The position numbers were made by a program, and so were the translations under genes. A model generated the notes under the pieces. That model had not been told where the DNA came from, did not search any database, and saw nothing but the letters and a program-made list of their open reading frames with translations. Positions 46,804 to 54,552 of a stretch of 64,000 nucleotides of DNA are shown here, piece by piece. The DNA comes from Variovorax sp. UMC13 (GTDB lineage: Bacteria > Pseudomonadota > Gammaproteobacteria > Burkholderiales > Burkholderiaceae_C), in assembly GCF_014170375.1 (NCBI RefSeq), contig NZ_LZZW01000040.1, forward strand, positions 1-64,000, given 5' to 3'. Positions within the stretch are counted from its first letter, which is position 1. Each line of letters begins with the position of its first letter.

Positions 46804-48327
46804 ATGAACACGACCATGAACCGCACCAACCGCACCACCCGCCTGGCCGCCGCCCTCGTCTGCGCCGCCGCCGGCACGCTGGCCTTCGGCGCCCACGCCG
46901 CCGGCGAAGCCAAGAACGTGATCTTCTTCCTCGGCGACGGCATGGGCCCGGTCACCGTGACCGCCGCGCGCATCTACAAGGGCGAGAAGCAGTTGGCCGC
47001 CAAGCCCGGCTCGCTGGTGAGCTCCGAGCGCGCCACCCTCGTGATGCAGTCGCTGCCCTACGCGGCGCGCGTGAAGACCTTTTCGCTCGACGGCCAGACC
47101 ACCGACAGCGCGCCCTCGATGGCCGCCTACATGACGGGCGTGAAGATGCGCAACGAGGTGATCTCGATGTCGAGCGACACCATGGCCTACGACAGCGCCG
47201 GCAAGCAGTACATCAACGGCGAAGACACCACCTGCCAGCCCACCAACGGCAAGGCCGCCGACACGCTGCTCGAGCTGGCCAAGGCCAAGGGCCGCGCGGT
47301 CGGCGCGGTGTCGACCACGCGCGTCGGCCATGCCACGCCAGCCACCACCTATGCCCACATCTGCAACCGCAACGGCTACAACACCATCGCCGAGCAGAGC
47401 GTGCCGGGCCATGCCAACTACAACCCCAAGCTGCTCGACGGCATCGACGTGCTGATGGGTGGCGGCCAGCGCAACTACCTGGTCGGCGCCGGTACCAAGC
47501 GCACCGACGGCGTGGACCTGGTGGCCGCGATGAAGGCCAAGGGCTATGCCTACGTCGACACCGGCACCCAGCTCAAAGCCGTCGACACGGCCGCCACCGG
47601 CAAGCTGCTGGGCCTGTTCTCGCCCAGCGAAATGGCCTACGAGCTGGACCGCGTGAAGCAGAAGCTCGACCAGCCCAGCCTGTCGGACATGACCGAGAAG
47701 GCATTGGGCGTGCTGAGCAAGAACGACAAGGGCTTCTTCCTGATGGTCGAAGGCGGCCGCATCGACCACGCGCTGCACGGCACCAACGCCAAGCGTGCGC
47801 TGGAAGACACGCTGGCCTTCGACGCGGCCATCCAGACCGCGCTCGACATCATGAACAAGAAGGACCCGGGCCTGAAGAACACGCTGGTGGTGGTCACGGC
47901 CGACCATGACCACGCGATGGCCTTCAACGGCTACCCGAAGATCGGCAACCCGATCCTGGGCCTGGTCAACGGCTACGCCGACGGCAAGCCCACGAAGGCC
48001 GCGGACGGCAAGCCCTACACCACGCTGGTGTTCGGCAACGGCGGCCGCCCCAACGCCACGCCTTCGAGCCAGGTCAACGCCGAAGACGGCAACAAGCCCT
48101 GGATCGCGCCCGCACGCGGCCCGGTGCGCGACGACCAGAGCGCGATGGACACCACCGACGACAACTACCTGCAGGAAGTCGGCATCAACCTCGGCACGCC
48201 CGGCGCGGAAACGCACGGCGGCGGCGATGTGATGCTGTTCGCGGGCGGCGCGGGTTCGAAGCTGTTCAAGGGCACCGTGGAGAACACCAAGGTGTTCAAC
48301 AAGGTCAAGGAAGCGGCGGGCCTGTGA
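46804..48327 (+). CDS. Alkaline phosphatase, periplasmic form
   Basis: Paralog of the preceding gene, about 507 residues. It has a Sec signal ('RLAAALVCAAAGTLAFGAHA' then AGEA) instead of a lipobox. Conserved motifs are 'KNVIFFLGDGMGPVTVTAAR', 'TTDSAPSMAAYMTGVK', 'LMVEGGRIDHALHGTNAKRA', 'VVVTADHDHAMAFNGY' and 'GAETHGGGDVMLFAGG'. The start is uncertain: ATGs at 46804 and 46816, and a GTG at 46768 overlapping the previous stop (GTGA) with an AAGGCGG site ahead. The pair arose by duplication or parallel recruitment. Having one anchored and one soluble enzyme suggests different locations. Confidence 0.92.
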   Translation: MNTTMNRTNRTTRLAAALVCAAAGTLAFGAHAAGEAKNVIFFLGDGMGPVTVTAARIYKGEKQLAAKPGSLVSSERATLVMQSLPYAARVKTFSLDGQTTDSAPSMAAYMTGVKMRNEVISMSSDTMAYDSAGKQYINGEDTTCQPTNGKAADTLLELAKAKGRAVGAVSTTRVGHATPATTYAHICNRNGYNTIAEQSVPGHANYNPKLLDGIDVLMGGGQRNYLVGAGTKRTDGVDLVAAMKAKGYAYVDTGTQLKAVDTAATGKLLGLFSPSEMAYELDRVKQKLDQPSLSDMTEKALGVLSKNDKGFFLMVEGGRIDHALHGTNAKRALEDTLAFDAAIQTALDIMNKKDPGLKNTLVVVTADHDHAMAFNGYPKIGNPILGLVNGYADGKPTKAADGKPYTTLVFGNGGRPNATPSSQVNAEDGNKPWIAPARGPVRDDQSAMDTTDDNYLQEVGINLGTPGAETHGGGDVMLFAGGAGSKLFKGTVENTKVFNKVKEAAGL

Positions 48328-49115
48328 ACAGGCTCACCCCCAGTCTTCGCGCACTGCGTGTCGCTTCGCCAACCCCCTTCCAGGGGGCGATGCCAGCGGC
48401 CCGGCAAAGCCGGTTCCGCGGCATCCCTGGCCTGGGGCTGGCGGCTTTTCTCGCAGTCGTTCCATTGGCGGGAATCGCCGCGGGCGATGCGACGGCGCCC
48501 GACCAGAACCTGCGCATCAGCCACCACGTGCTGACGATCGGCAAGGACGGCGTGCAGCGCGAGAGCCGCTACGCCGACCTGATGTTCCGCCGCGCCGATT
48601 CGGTGTGGGTCGAGCGCGAGCTGCCGCCGGCGCTGCGCGAGGACCATGCGCACGAGGCCCGCGAGGGCAAGGTGCACATCGGCCACGCCCATGCCGACAA
48701 CACCGCGGCGCCGCTGTGGGTGCGGCGCGATGCGGGCGGCAAGGTGCAGGTGGGGATGGTGCTGCGCCAGCAGCGCAAGCTGATCGAGGTCGATGCCGCC
48801 AACTACGGCAACGTCGGCTACAACGGCTCCTGGGCCAACGCCTACTGGCTGGTCGACCCGGCGAGCCTGAAGCGCATGAAGGACCTGGGCGCGGCCGGCA
48901 AGGGCGTGCAGCGCTACGAGCTGCAGCAGGGCGAGAGCACGCTGCGCATCGACTGGGACGTGGCAGGCCGCTACGCGCGCAAGATCGAGCAGCGCAACGC
49001 GCACGGCACCTCGCTCAACGTGATGACCGCCTCGGCCATCGCGGCGCCGAAGGCGCTGCCCTGGCAGCAGATCGGCAGCTACGAGCGCGGCGAGTACTCC
49101 GACCTGCTGGACTGA
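48324..49115 (+). CDS. Secreted protein of unknown function downstream of the phosphatases
   Basis: A 263-residue protein that I do not recognise. It starts with GTG overlapping the phosphatase stop (GTGA), then about 35 codons that coincide with a dispersed repeat, then a signal-peptide core 'GLGLAAFLAVVPLAGIAAGD'. The mature part has 'NLRISHHVLTIGKDGVQRES', a His-rich 'EDHAHEAREGKVHIGHAHAD' and a beta-rich C-terminal half ('ANYGNVGYNGSWANAYWLVD'). The His cluster could bind metal. An ATG at 48390 inside the repeat would give a neater signal peptide. Its place behind two metal-dependent phosphatases suggests an accessory envelope role, which is inference only. Confidence 0.7.
   Translation: MNRLTPSLRALRVASPTPFQGAMPAARQSRFRGIPGLGLAAFLAVVPLAGIAAGDATAPDQNLRISHHVLTIGKDGVQRESRYADLMFRRADSVWVERELPPALREDHAHEAREGKVHIGHAHADNTAAPLWVRRDAGGKVQVGMVLRQQRKLIEVDAANYGNVGYNGSWANAYWLVDPASLKRMKDLGAAGKGVQRYELQQGESTLRIDWDVAGRYARKIEQRNAHGTSLNVMTASAIAAPKALPWQQIGSYERGEYSDLLD
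48331..48430. repeat. Dispersed GC-rich palindromic repeat, copy 3, inside a coding region
   Basis: The stretch runs CTCACCCCCAGTC, a degenerate hairpin, ACCCCCTTCCAGGGGG, then GGCCCGGCAAAGCCGGTTCC and GCGGCATCCCTGG. It aligns with the copies at 10357-10449 and 17269-17355, best in its 3' half. It is more diverged and overlaps the first codons of the downstream gene, supplying either its GTG-to-signal segment or an internal ATG. Confidence 0.6.
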
Positions 49116-49146
49116 ACGGCCGGGCGGCCGTTCTTCGGCCGCCCGC

Positions 49147-49506
49147 TCAGATCACCAGGTCCTGCTCGACGCTCAGCACCTTGCGGCGGGCCAGCGCCAG
49201 GTTCGACTTGGCCTTGTCGAGCACCACGTAGAGGAACAGGCCCTCCTGCTTCACCATCGGGCGCAGGATGTGGTACTGCTTGCCGAGCGTGATGAGGATG
49301 TCCTCGATCGCGTCGTTGATGCCCAGCGAGCGCATCGTCTTGAGCTTGGCACGCACGACTTCGGTGTTGCCCGCGGCAGCCACCTCGAGGTCGAGGCCCG
49401 AGCCGATCTGGCCCAGGATCATCCCGCTGTCCGAGTCCACCAGGGCGGCGCACATGGCGCCGTCGCTGGTCATCAGGTCTTCCATGGATTGCTTGATGGT
49501 TGCCAT
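49147..49506 (-). CDS. Roadblock/LC7 domain protein (second of two)
   Basis: Small cytoplasmic protein of 119 residues with the roadblock/LC7 fold (PF03259), as in MglB, which acts as a GTPase-activating or scaffold partner. 'DGAMCAALVDSDSGMILGQI' and 'SGLDLEVAAAGNTEVVRAKL' are the strand-turn-strand and helix typical of the family. 'IEDILITLGKQYHILRPMVK' and 'GLFLYVVLDKAKSNLALARR' complete the fold. It is the last gene of the four-gene module, 92 bases after the first roadblock gene. The two roadblock proteins differ clearly, so they may form a heterodimer or act in sequence. Confidence 0.85.
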   Translation of the reverse strand: MATIKQSMEDLMTSDGAMCAALVDSDSGMILGQIGSGLDLEVAAAGNTEVVRAKLKTMRSLGINDAIEDILITLGKQYHILRPMVKQEGLFLYVVLDKAKSNLALARRKVLSVEQDLVI

Positions 49507-49598
49507 TTCATTTCCTCGTTGAGTTCATCGCCCGTTGAAAAAGCCGCCGCCCGGGCGAGAAATGGGCGCCGGCGATCGATGTGTGTGCGACGCCGCGT

Positions 49599-49982
49599 TC
49601 AGGCCTGCGCCAGCGTGCGCGCCGCCTGCTTGGCGAAGTACAGGACCTGGCCGATGACCGCATCGCGCCCGGCGACCACGCTCACGATCAGGTCCACCTC
49701 GCGGTGGCGCGCCTGCACCATCACCACATGGCCGTGGGCCGCTTCCACCGTCACGCTGGTGCAGGCGCCGAGGTTGCTTTCCTCGCCCGAGAGCGAGCCC
49801 AGCGCCGCCAGCGAACTGGCCACCGCCGACAGCTGCGCCACCTTGGCGGTGTTCTCGATCCGGCCCGTGACCTCGAAGCCGTCCTCGGTGGACACCACCA
49901 CGGCCCGCACGCCCTTGACCTCGCGCATGAGACTGTCGACGGCGGCCTGGGCGACCGCATGGATGTGGGGAGGGATGTTCAT
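49599..49982 (-). CDS. Roadblock/LC7 domain protein (first of two)
   Basis: Roadblock/LC7 protein of 127 residues. 'VKGVRAVVVSTEDGFEVTGR' and 'TAKVAQLSAVASSLAALGSL' match the core of actinobacterial CvnB and MglB-like proteins. 'CTSVTVEAAHGHVVMVQARH' and 'LIVSVVAGRDAVIGQVLYFA' finish the fold. The ATG at 49982 overlaps the GTPase stop by four bases; the longer open frame upstream is shadow. Tight coupling to the GTPase gene suggests direct interaction, as known for MglA-MglB. Confidence 0.87.
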   Translation of the reverse strand: MNIPPHIHAVAQAAVDSLMREVKGVRAVVVSTEDGFEVTGRIENTAKVAQLSAVASSLAALGSLSGEESNLGACTSVTVEAAHGHVVMVQARHREVDLIVSVVAGRDAVIGQVLYFAKQAARTLAQA

Positions 49983-50524
49983 GCGCGCAGGTCCGACAGG
50001 GACCGGGATTCGAGCTGGAGAAGAAGGAGATCGAGCAGCTGCAGCACCTGCGCGCGCTCGCGCACGTCGACCGGCAGCACCGGGCACACCACGCCGCGCG
50101 CGGCCATGTGGCGGCCGTGGGCGTCGATGTCGGGCGACGCATGGGTCTCGGAGCGGCCGATGCCGACCACGCAGGCCGAGCGGCCGATCAGGTCGGCGAA
50201 ACCGTCGAGGTAGACGTCGAGGTCGGCCAGCGGATCGGGCCGGCTGTTGTCGATCAGGATCACCAGGCCGAGCGCGCCGCGGGCCAGGATGTCCCACATG
50301 AAGGCGAAGCGCGGCTGGCCCGGCGTGCCGTAGAGGCGCAGGCGCTCGCCGTTGTCCAGGGTCAGCTCACCGTAGTCGAGGCCGACGGTGGTGGTGGCCT
50401 TGGCCACCGATTCGTCGGTGTTGCGCACGTCGGTGCTCAAGGGACCGATCTCGCTGACCGCGGCGATGGCCGTGGTCTTGCCGGCACCCATGGTGCCGGA
50501 GAAAAGGATCTTGTGTTCGATCAT
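49979..50524 (-). CDS. Small Ras-like GTPase (MglA/COG2229-like)
   Basis: Small G protein of 181 residues. The P-loop is 'KILFSGTMGAGKTTAIAAVS' (residues 10-17 GTMGAGKT), the switch I region 'SVAKATTTVGLDYGELTLDN', and switch II 'LRLYGTPGQPRFAFMWDILA' (G-T-P-G-Q). The fourth motif that reads out guanine is not a standard NKxD; the matching place shows 'ACVVGIGRSETHASPD'. Similar GTPases pair with roadblock proteins in Myxococcus (polarity) and in Streptomyces conservons. It overlaps both neighbours by four bases. The nucleotide preference and process are unproven here. Confidence 0.87.
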   Translation of the reverse strand: MIEHKILFSGTMGAGKTTAIAAVSEIGPLSTDVRNTDESVAKATTTVGLDYGELTLDNGERLRLYGTPGQPRFAFMWDILARGALGLVILIDNSRPDPLADLDVYLDGFADLIGRSACVVGIGRSETHASPDIDAHGRHMAARGVVCPVLPVDVRERAQVLQLLDLLLLQLESRSLSDLRA

Positions 50525-51213
50525 GAGGCGAGGCCCGGCAGCAGGCCGAGGCGGCGGCGGATGCGGGCGAACAGGCCCGGCAGCGCCGGTGCCGGCACCG
50601 GGGCGCTCGACGGTCCGGCGGTGTGGGCTTCGTCGCTGCGCAACAGCTGCGCGCGCTGCAGTTCGTGGAGGAAGGCGAGGCAGACCGAACGCTCGGCGCA
50701 GCCGCGCAGATGCAGCTGCGTCACGGTGCAGGGCCGGCTGACCAGCAGGGTCGCCAGCGCCAGGCGGCCCGGCCCGCGCAGCAGCTCCGACGGCGGCCAG
50801 CGCGTCAGCTGAAAGGCCCGCTCGTCATCCAGGATCGGCACCGCCGCCTGCGCCTCGGCCCGCTGGCGCGCCTCGACGATGGCGGCGCCAGCGCGGTTGA
50901 GCGCCTGCTCGAGCGCTTCGGGATTCAAGGGCAGGTTCAGTGCGTGGGCGCCCGCTCCGGCGCGAGCGGCCCGCAGGACGGTCGGTGGCGGCCCGTCGCC
51001 CGCGGCAGTCCCCGACACCGTGGCCAGGCCGCCGAGGCCCTCGCCCGCGATCAGCAGGTCGCAGCGCGCGGCATGGAAGCTCCATTGGTGCTGCGTGCGG
51101 TGATCGAGCAGGCGCACCAGGGATTTCAGCAGCAGCTCGTCGCGCGGAGCCAACCCTTCGACGCTCAGGCCCAGCGAGGGCCTGCGCAGTGCCGCGGTGG
51201 CTGCGTCCGTCAT
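50521..51213 (-). CDS. Unknown protein heading the roadblock-GTPase module
   Basis: A 230-residue cytoplasmic protein that I do not recognise. The N-terminal half ('LLLKSLVRLLDHRTQHQWSF' to 'LPLNPEALEQALNRAGAAI') has alternating strands and helices like a response-regulator receiver, but the phosphorylatable Asp is not evident. The C-terminal half ('LLRGPGRLALATLLVSRPCT' and 'CLAFLHELQRAQLLRS') looks like a winged-helix-type segment. The tail is Pro/Ala-rich then basic ('LFARIRRRLGLLPG'). It overlaps the GTPase start by four bases, so it is likely an input or effector of the GTPase. The domain reading is by eye and uncertain. Confidence 0.7.
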   Translation of the reverse strand: MTDAATAALRRPSLGLSVEGLAPRDELLLKSLVRLLDHRTQHQWSFHAARCDLLIAGEGLGGLATVSGTAAGDGPPPTVLRAARAGAGAHALNLPLNPEALEQALNRAGAAIVEARQRAEAQAAVPILDDERAFQLTRWPPSELLRGPGRLALATLLVSRPCTVTQLHLRGCAERSVCLAFLHELQRAQLLRSDEAHTAGPSSAPVPAPALPGLFARIRRRLGLLPGLAS

Positions 51214-51331
51214 CTGGAACCCCGCCCCCCGCCCTGCGCCCGATCGCTCGACCGGTCGAAACGCGTGCGGATGGCAATTGGAAAAAGGACTGAATTCATA
51301 ACGACTGGAAACAATTATCAGCCTTTCGTTA

Positions 51332-51361
51332 CACGCTTGCGCTATTGAAGCGTGCTTTTTT
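51332..51361 (+). terminator. Hairpin with T-tract in the AT-rich region
   Basis: CACGCTT and AAGCGTG pair around a 9-base loop and are followed by a run of six T on the plus strand. No plus-strand gene ends here. It may terminate an unknown short transcript or be a leader structure of the opposite operon. Confidence 0.5.
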
Positions 51362-51581
51362 GCGTCCTTTTTCTCAATTCCGAAGCCTGTAAAAGCTTCG
51401 TGGATCTAATGTTTTTTTATTACATCCTAAAGGCCAATTTTTCCCCTGGAAAACGGTTTGAAAATCACCACTTCTCCTCGTAGCAGAGGGAAATTCAATG
51501 TCATTTCAATGAATTGAGACATTGCATACAGACCCCTCAGTTGAGGCCAAAAAAGAATTGGAAAGTTTTCATTCGGACCAA

Positions 51582-51620
51582 AGAAAACGGCGAGCGACCT
51601 GTGCACGGTCGGACTCGCCG
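51582..51620 (-). terminator. Terminator of the ABC/DUF1854 operon
   Basis: On the minus strand CGGCGAG..CGACC and GGTCG..CTCGCCG pair with a two-base bulge, followed by TTTTCTTT. It starts about 50 bases after the DUF1854 stop codon, in the right orientation to end that operon. Confidence 0.7.
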
Positions 51621-51672
51621 AATGTTTCTTTCTTGACGCACCGGTCGCCACGCGCGGCCGGTCCGCCGCGCC

Positions 51673-52143
51673 TCAGAGAAAGCGCTCGAGCAGCTTGCGC
51701 GAAGGCCGGTCCAAGGTCTTCGGGTCGGCGATCCGGAACTGCACGCCGTGGGCGCTGGCGATCAGCAGCGCGCCGTCGGCCAGCCGGCGGATGTCTTCCT
51801 CGGCCTTGAGCACGAAGCTCGTCGGGCCGTGGTCGGTGTCGACCCGCCAGGTGCTGGGCACGCCGAAGCTCGACACCGCATGCAGCTTCAGCAGCGCGGG
51901 CGCGAAATCGCGGGCCGCGAGGTCCTCGTCGAGCAGCGCGCGCATGGCGGGCGGCAGCTCGTCGAGCCGGTCGATCCAGAGCCGCTCGCGGCCGTCGGCG
52001 CCCACCAGCGACAGGCCGGCCTGCGGCGCGCTGAGCGGGAAGGCGCGCACCGGCACGATGCCCTCGTGGCGCTGGCCTTCGGCGTCGGTCAGCACCAGGC
52101 GGTCGAAGGCGTCGCGCGCGAGTTGGAAGTCGGGGGTTGTCAT
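51673..52143 (-). CDS. DUF1854 family protein, cyanophycin-associated
   Basis: Small protein of 156 residues of the DUF1854 family, which recurs beside cyanophycin synthetase genes in Betaproteobacteria. 'VPVRAFPLSAPQAGLSLVGA', 'SSFGVPSTWRVDTDHGPTSF' and 'LKAEEDIRRLADGALLIASA' are its clearest blocks; the last resembles a strand-helix unit. There is no signal peptide or membrane segment. The ATG at 52143 shares its first base with the stop of the ABC transporter gene, a coupled arrangement. Its biochemical role is unknown; context suggests it works with the ABC protein. Confidence 0.85.
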   Translation of the reverse strand: MTTPDFQLARDAFDRLVLTDAEGQRHEGIVPVRAFPLSAPQAGLSLVGADGRERLWIDRLDELPPAMRALLDEDLAARDFAPALLKLHAVSSFGVPSTWRVDTDHGPTSFVLKAEEDIRRLADGALLIASAHGVQFRIADPKTLDRPSRKLLERFL

Positions 52144-54425
52144 CACGCCTCTCCCGCGGGATGGGCCGCATGGTTCTGGTTCGACAGCAGCGCCACGGCC
52201 ACCGCGGCGCGCTCGGCCACGGCACCGTCGCTGGCCTCCTCGTCGGCTTGGCGCAACTGCGCCTGGTAGAGCCGCCAGTAGGCGCCCTGCTTCTCCATCA
52301 GCACGTCGTGCGGGCCGACCTCGACCACCTCGCCGCGGTCCATCACGACCAGCCGGTCGGCCTTGCGCAGCGTCGACAGCCGGTGCGCGATGGCGATGGT
52401 GGTGCGGCCCTTCACCAGGTTGTCGAGCGCCTTCTGGATCTCCTTCTCGGTCTCGGTGTCGACCGCCGAGGTGGCCTCGTCGAGGATCAGGATGCGCGGG
52501 TCGATCAGCAGCGCGCGCGCGATGCTGATGCGCTGGCGCTCGCCGCCCGACAGGCCCTGGCCGCGCTCGCCCACCAGCGAGTCGTAGCCGTGCGGCAGGC
52601 GCAGGATGAAGTCGTGCGCATGGGCCGCGCGCGCGGCCGCGACGATCTCCTCGCGCGTGGCCTCGGGCTTGCCGTAGGCGATGTTCTGCGCGATGGTGCC
52701 GAAGAACAGGAAGGGCTCCTGCAGCACCAGTCCGACGTGGCGCCGGTAGTCGGCCACCGCGAAACGGCGGATGTCGGTGCCGTCGACCTTGATCGCGCCG
52801 TCGGTCACGTCGTAGAAGCGGCAGATCAGGTTGACCAGCGTGCTCTTGCCCGAACCGCTGTGGCCCACCAGGCCGATCATCTCGCCGGGCTGGATCACCA
52901 GGTCGAGGTCGCGGATCACCGCGCGCGAGCCGTAGCGGAAGCCCACGTCGGCCAGCTCGATGCGGCCCGAGGGCCGGTCGACCTTGACCGGGTTGAGCGG
53001 CTCCGGCACGTTGCTCACATGGTCGAGGATGTCGAAGATGCGCTTGGCGCCGGCCGCGGCCTTCTGCGTGACCGAGACGATGCGGCTCATCGAGTCGAGC
53101 CGGGTGTAGAAGCGGCCGATGTAGGCGATGAAGGCGGTCAGCACGCCCACCGTGATGCTGCCGCGCGCCACCTGCCAGATGCCGAAGCCCCAGACCACCA
53201 GCAGCCCGATCTCGGTCAGCAGCGACACGCTGGGCGTGAACAGCGACCAGGTCTTGTTGAGCTTGTCGTTGACCTGCAGGTTGTAGGCGTTGGCGGCATG
53301 GAAGCGGTCGGCCTCGCGCTTTTCCTGCGCGAAGGCCTTGACCACGCGGATGCCCGGGATGGTGTCGGCCAGCACGTTGGTGACCTCGCTCCACACCCGG
53401 TCGATCTTCTCGAAGCCGGTGCGCAACCGGTCGCGAACCACATGGATCATCCAGGCGATGAAGGGCAGCGGCACCAGCGTCACCACCGCCAGCAGCGGGT
53501 TGATCGAGAACAGGATCACCGCCGTCATCACGATCATCAGCACGTCGGTCAGGAAGTCGAGCGCGTGCAGCGAGAGGAAGACGTTGATGCGGTCGGTCTC
53601 GGAGCCGATGCGCGCCATCAGGTCGCCGGTGCGCTTGCCGCCGAAGTAGTCCAGCGGCAGCGTCAGCAGGTGCTCGTAGGTGGTGGTGCGCAGGTCGGCG
53701 CCGATGCGCTCGGACACCAGCGCCAGCAGGTAGGTGCGGGCCCAGCCCAGGCCCCAGCCGGCCAGCGCGGCTGTGAGCAGCGCACCCAGGAACAGCGCGA
53801 CCTTGCTCATGGCGATCTGATGGCCGTTCTGGAACGGGATCAGGATGTCGTCCATCAGCGGGATGGTCAGGTAGGGTGGCACCAGCGTGGCGGCGGTCGA
53901 GGCCAGCGTCAGCAGGAAGCCCGCGATCAGCTGCTTGCGGTAGGGCTTGGCGAAACGGCCCAGGCGCAGCAGCACCCAGGTGGAGGGCGGCGCGGCCGAC
54001 ACGGTTTCCGCGGGCAGTTCCTCCGCGTCGACCGGCTCTGTCGCCAGCGCGACACTGCCGGCCCGCTGGCCCAGCAACTTGAACAGGCGCAGCGCGTCCG
54101 CTTGCTGTGCCAAGGTGTAACGCCAGCGCGCCAGATGGCCGGCATCGCTTTGCAGGTCGATGGTGCCGACGCCCGCGTGATCGCTCAGCTGCATGGAAAG
54201 TCCGGCTGTTGTGAGCGCCCACTCACGCCAAACCCCCTCTGCGGATCGGGCCAGCAGCCGTCGATCGCTGAGGGCCAGCAGCCCTTGTGCAAACCGAAGT
54301 TCGCCGTCAAGGTCAACCGTGAGCGTCGCCAGAACGTTTTCCGCGACTGAGAGCCGGCTTTTCAGCGCTTCTGAAACCGGCCCCGCTTCGCCCTCCGGGG
54401 TGCCGATTGGATCGTGATGTTGCAT
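52143..54425 (-). CDS. ABC transporter (membrane plus ATPase), cyanophycin-associated
   Basis: Half-transporter of about 760 residues with an extra N-terminal domain of about 180 residues, then a type-1 exporter membrane domain ('LIAGFLLTLASTAATLVPPY' onward) and ATPase domain. 'TYEHLLTLPLDYFGGKRTGD' and 'DRINVFLSLHALDFLTDVLM' are typical exporter loops. Walker A is 'GHSGSGKSTLVNL' near residue 520, the signature 'LSGGERQRISIARALL', and Walker B 'RILILDEATSAVDT'. The ATG at 54425 gives 'MQHHDPIGTPEGEAGPVSEA'; a longer frame to 54572 crosses the cphA promoter region. It is divergent from the two cyanophycin synthetase genes. The cargo is unknown. Confidence 0.88.
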   Translation of the reverse strand: MQHHDPIGTPEGEAGPVSEALKSRLSVAENVLATLTVDLDGELRFAQGLLALSDRRLLARSAEGVWREWALTTAGLSMQLSDHAGVGTIDLQSDAGHLARWRYTLAQQADALRLFKLLGQRAGSVALATEPVDAEELPAETVSAAPPSTWVLLRLGRFAKPYRKQLIAGFLLTLASTAATLVPPYLTIPLMDDILIPFQNGHQIAMSKVALFLGALLTAALAGWGLGWARTYLLALVSERIGADLRTTTYEHLLTLPLDYFGGKRTGDLMARIGSETDRINVFLSLHALDFLTDVLMIVMTAVILFSINPLLAVVTLVPLPFIAWMIHVVRDRLRTGFEKIDRVWSEVTNVLADTIPGIRVVKAFAQEKREADRFHAANAYNLQVNDKLNKTWSLFTPSVSLLTEIGLLVVWGFGIWQVARGSITVGVLTAFIAYIGRFYTRLDSMSRIVSVTQKAAAGAKRIFDILDHVSNVPEPLNPVKVDRPSGRIELADVGFRYGSRAVIRDLDLVIQPGEMIGLVGHSGSGKSTLVNLICRFYDVTDGAIKVDGTDIRRFAVADYRRHVGLVLQEPFLFFGTIAQNIAYGKPEATREEIVAAARAAHAHDFILRLPHGYDSLVGERGQGLSGGERQRISIARALLIDPRILILDEATSAVDTETEKEIQKALDNLVKGRTTIAIAHRLSTLRKADRLVVMDRGEVVEVGPHDVLMEKQGAYWRLYQAQLRQADEEASDGAVAERAAVAVALLSNQNHAAHPAGEA

Positions 54426-54552
54426 TGTCTTTCTGTGTCTCTGGTCCTCGCCGAACCACGCCAAGGTGCCCGCCCGGCGCCGATTCTGATCGATCGCCAT
54501 GGGCGCGCCTGAGGGCGCCCGCGTGCTCGGCCCAAGCACAACGAACGTTTCC

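Larger units (their letters stand above)
51214..51672. other. AT-rich intergenic region with several hairpins
   Basis: About 460 bases without a convincing gene. From about 51290 to 51590 the composition is much richer in A and T than anywhere else in the window. It contains a nested inverted repeat CAATGTC..TCAAT-GA-ATTGA-GACATTG (51496-51524), a CCTCA-GT-TGAGG palindrome (51535-51546), and two terminator-like hairpins listed separately. It should hold the promoter of the GTPase module. A 74-codon frame on the minus strand (51427-51651) has no ribosome site or recognisable features and is probably spurious. Confidence 0.6.

Noticed and set aside
45308..48327. Recent tandem duplication of the alkaline phosphatase gene
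   Set aside because: The two proteins share motifs but differ widely in between and in export signal, so any duplication is old.
51427..51651. 74-codon minus-strand frame in the AT-rich region
   Set aside because: No ribosome site, no signal or domain, and it crosses the terminator hairpin of the neighbouring operon.
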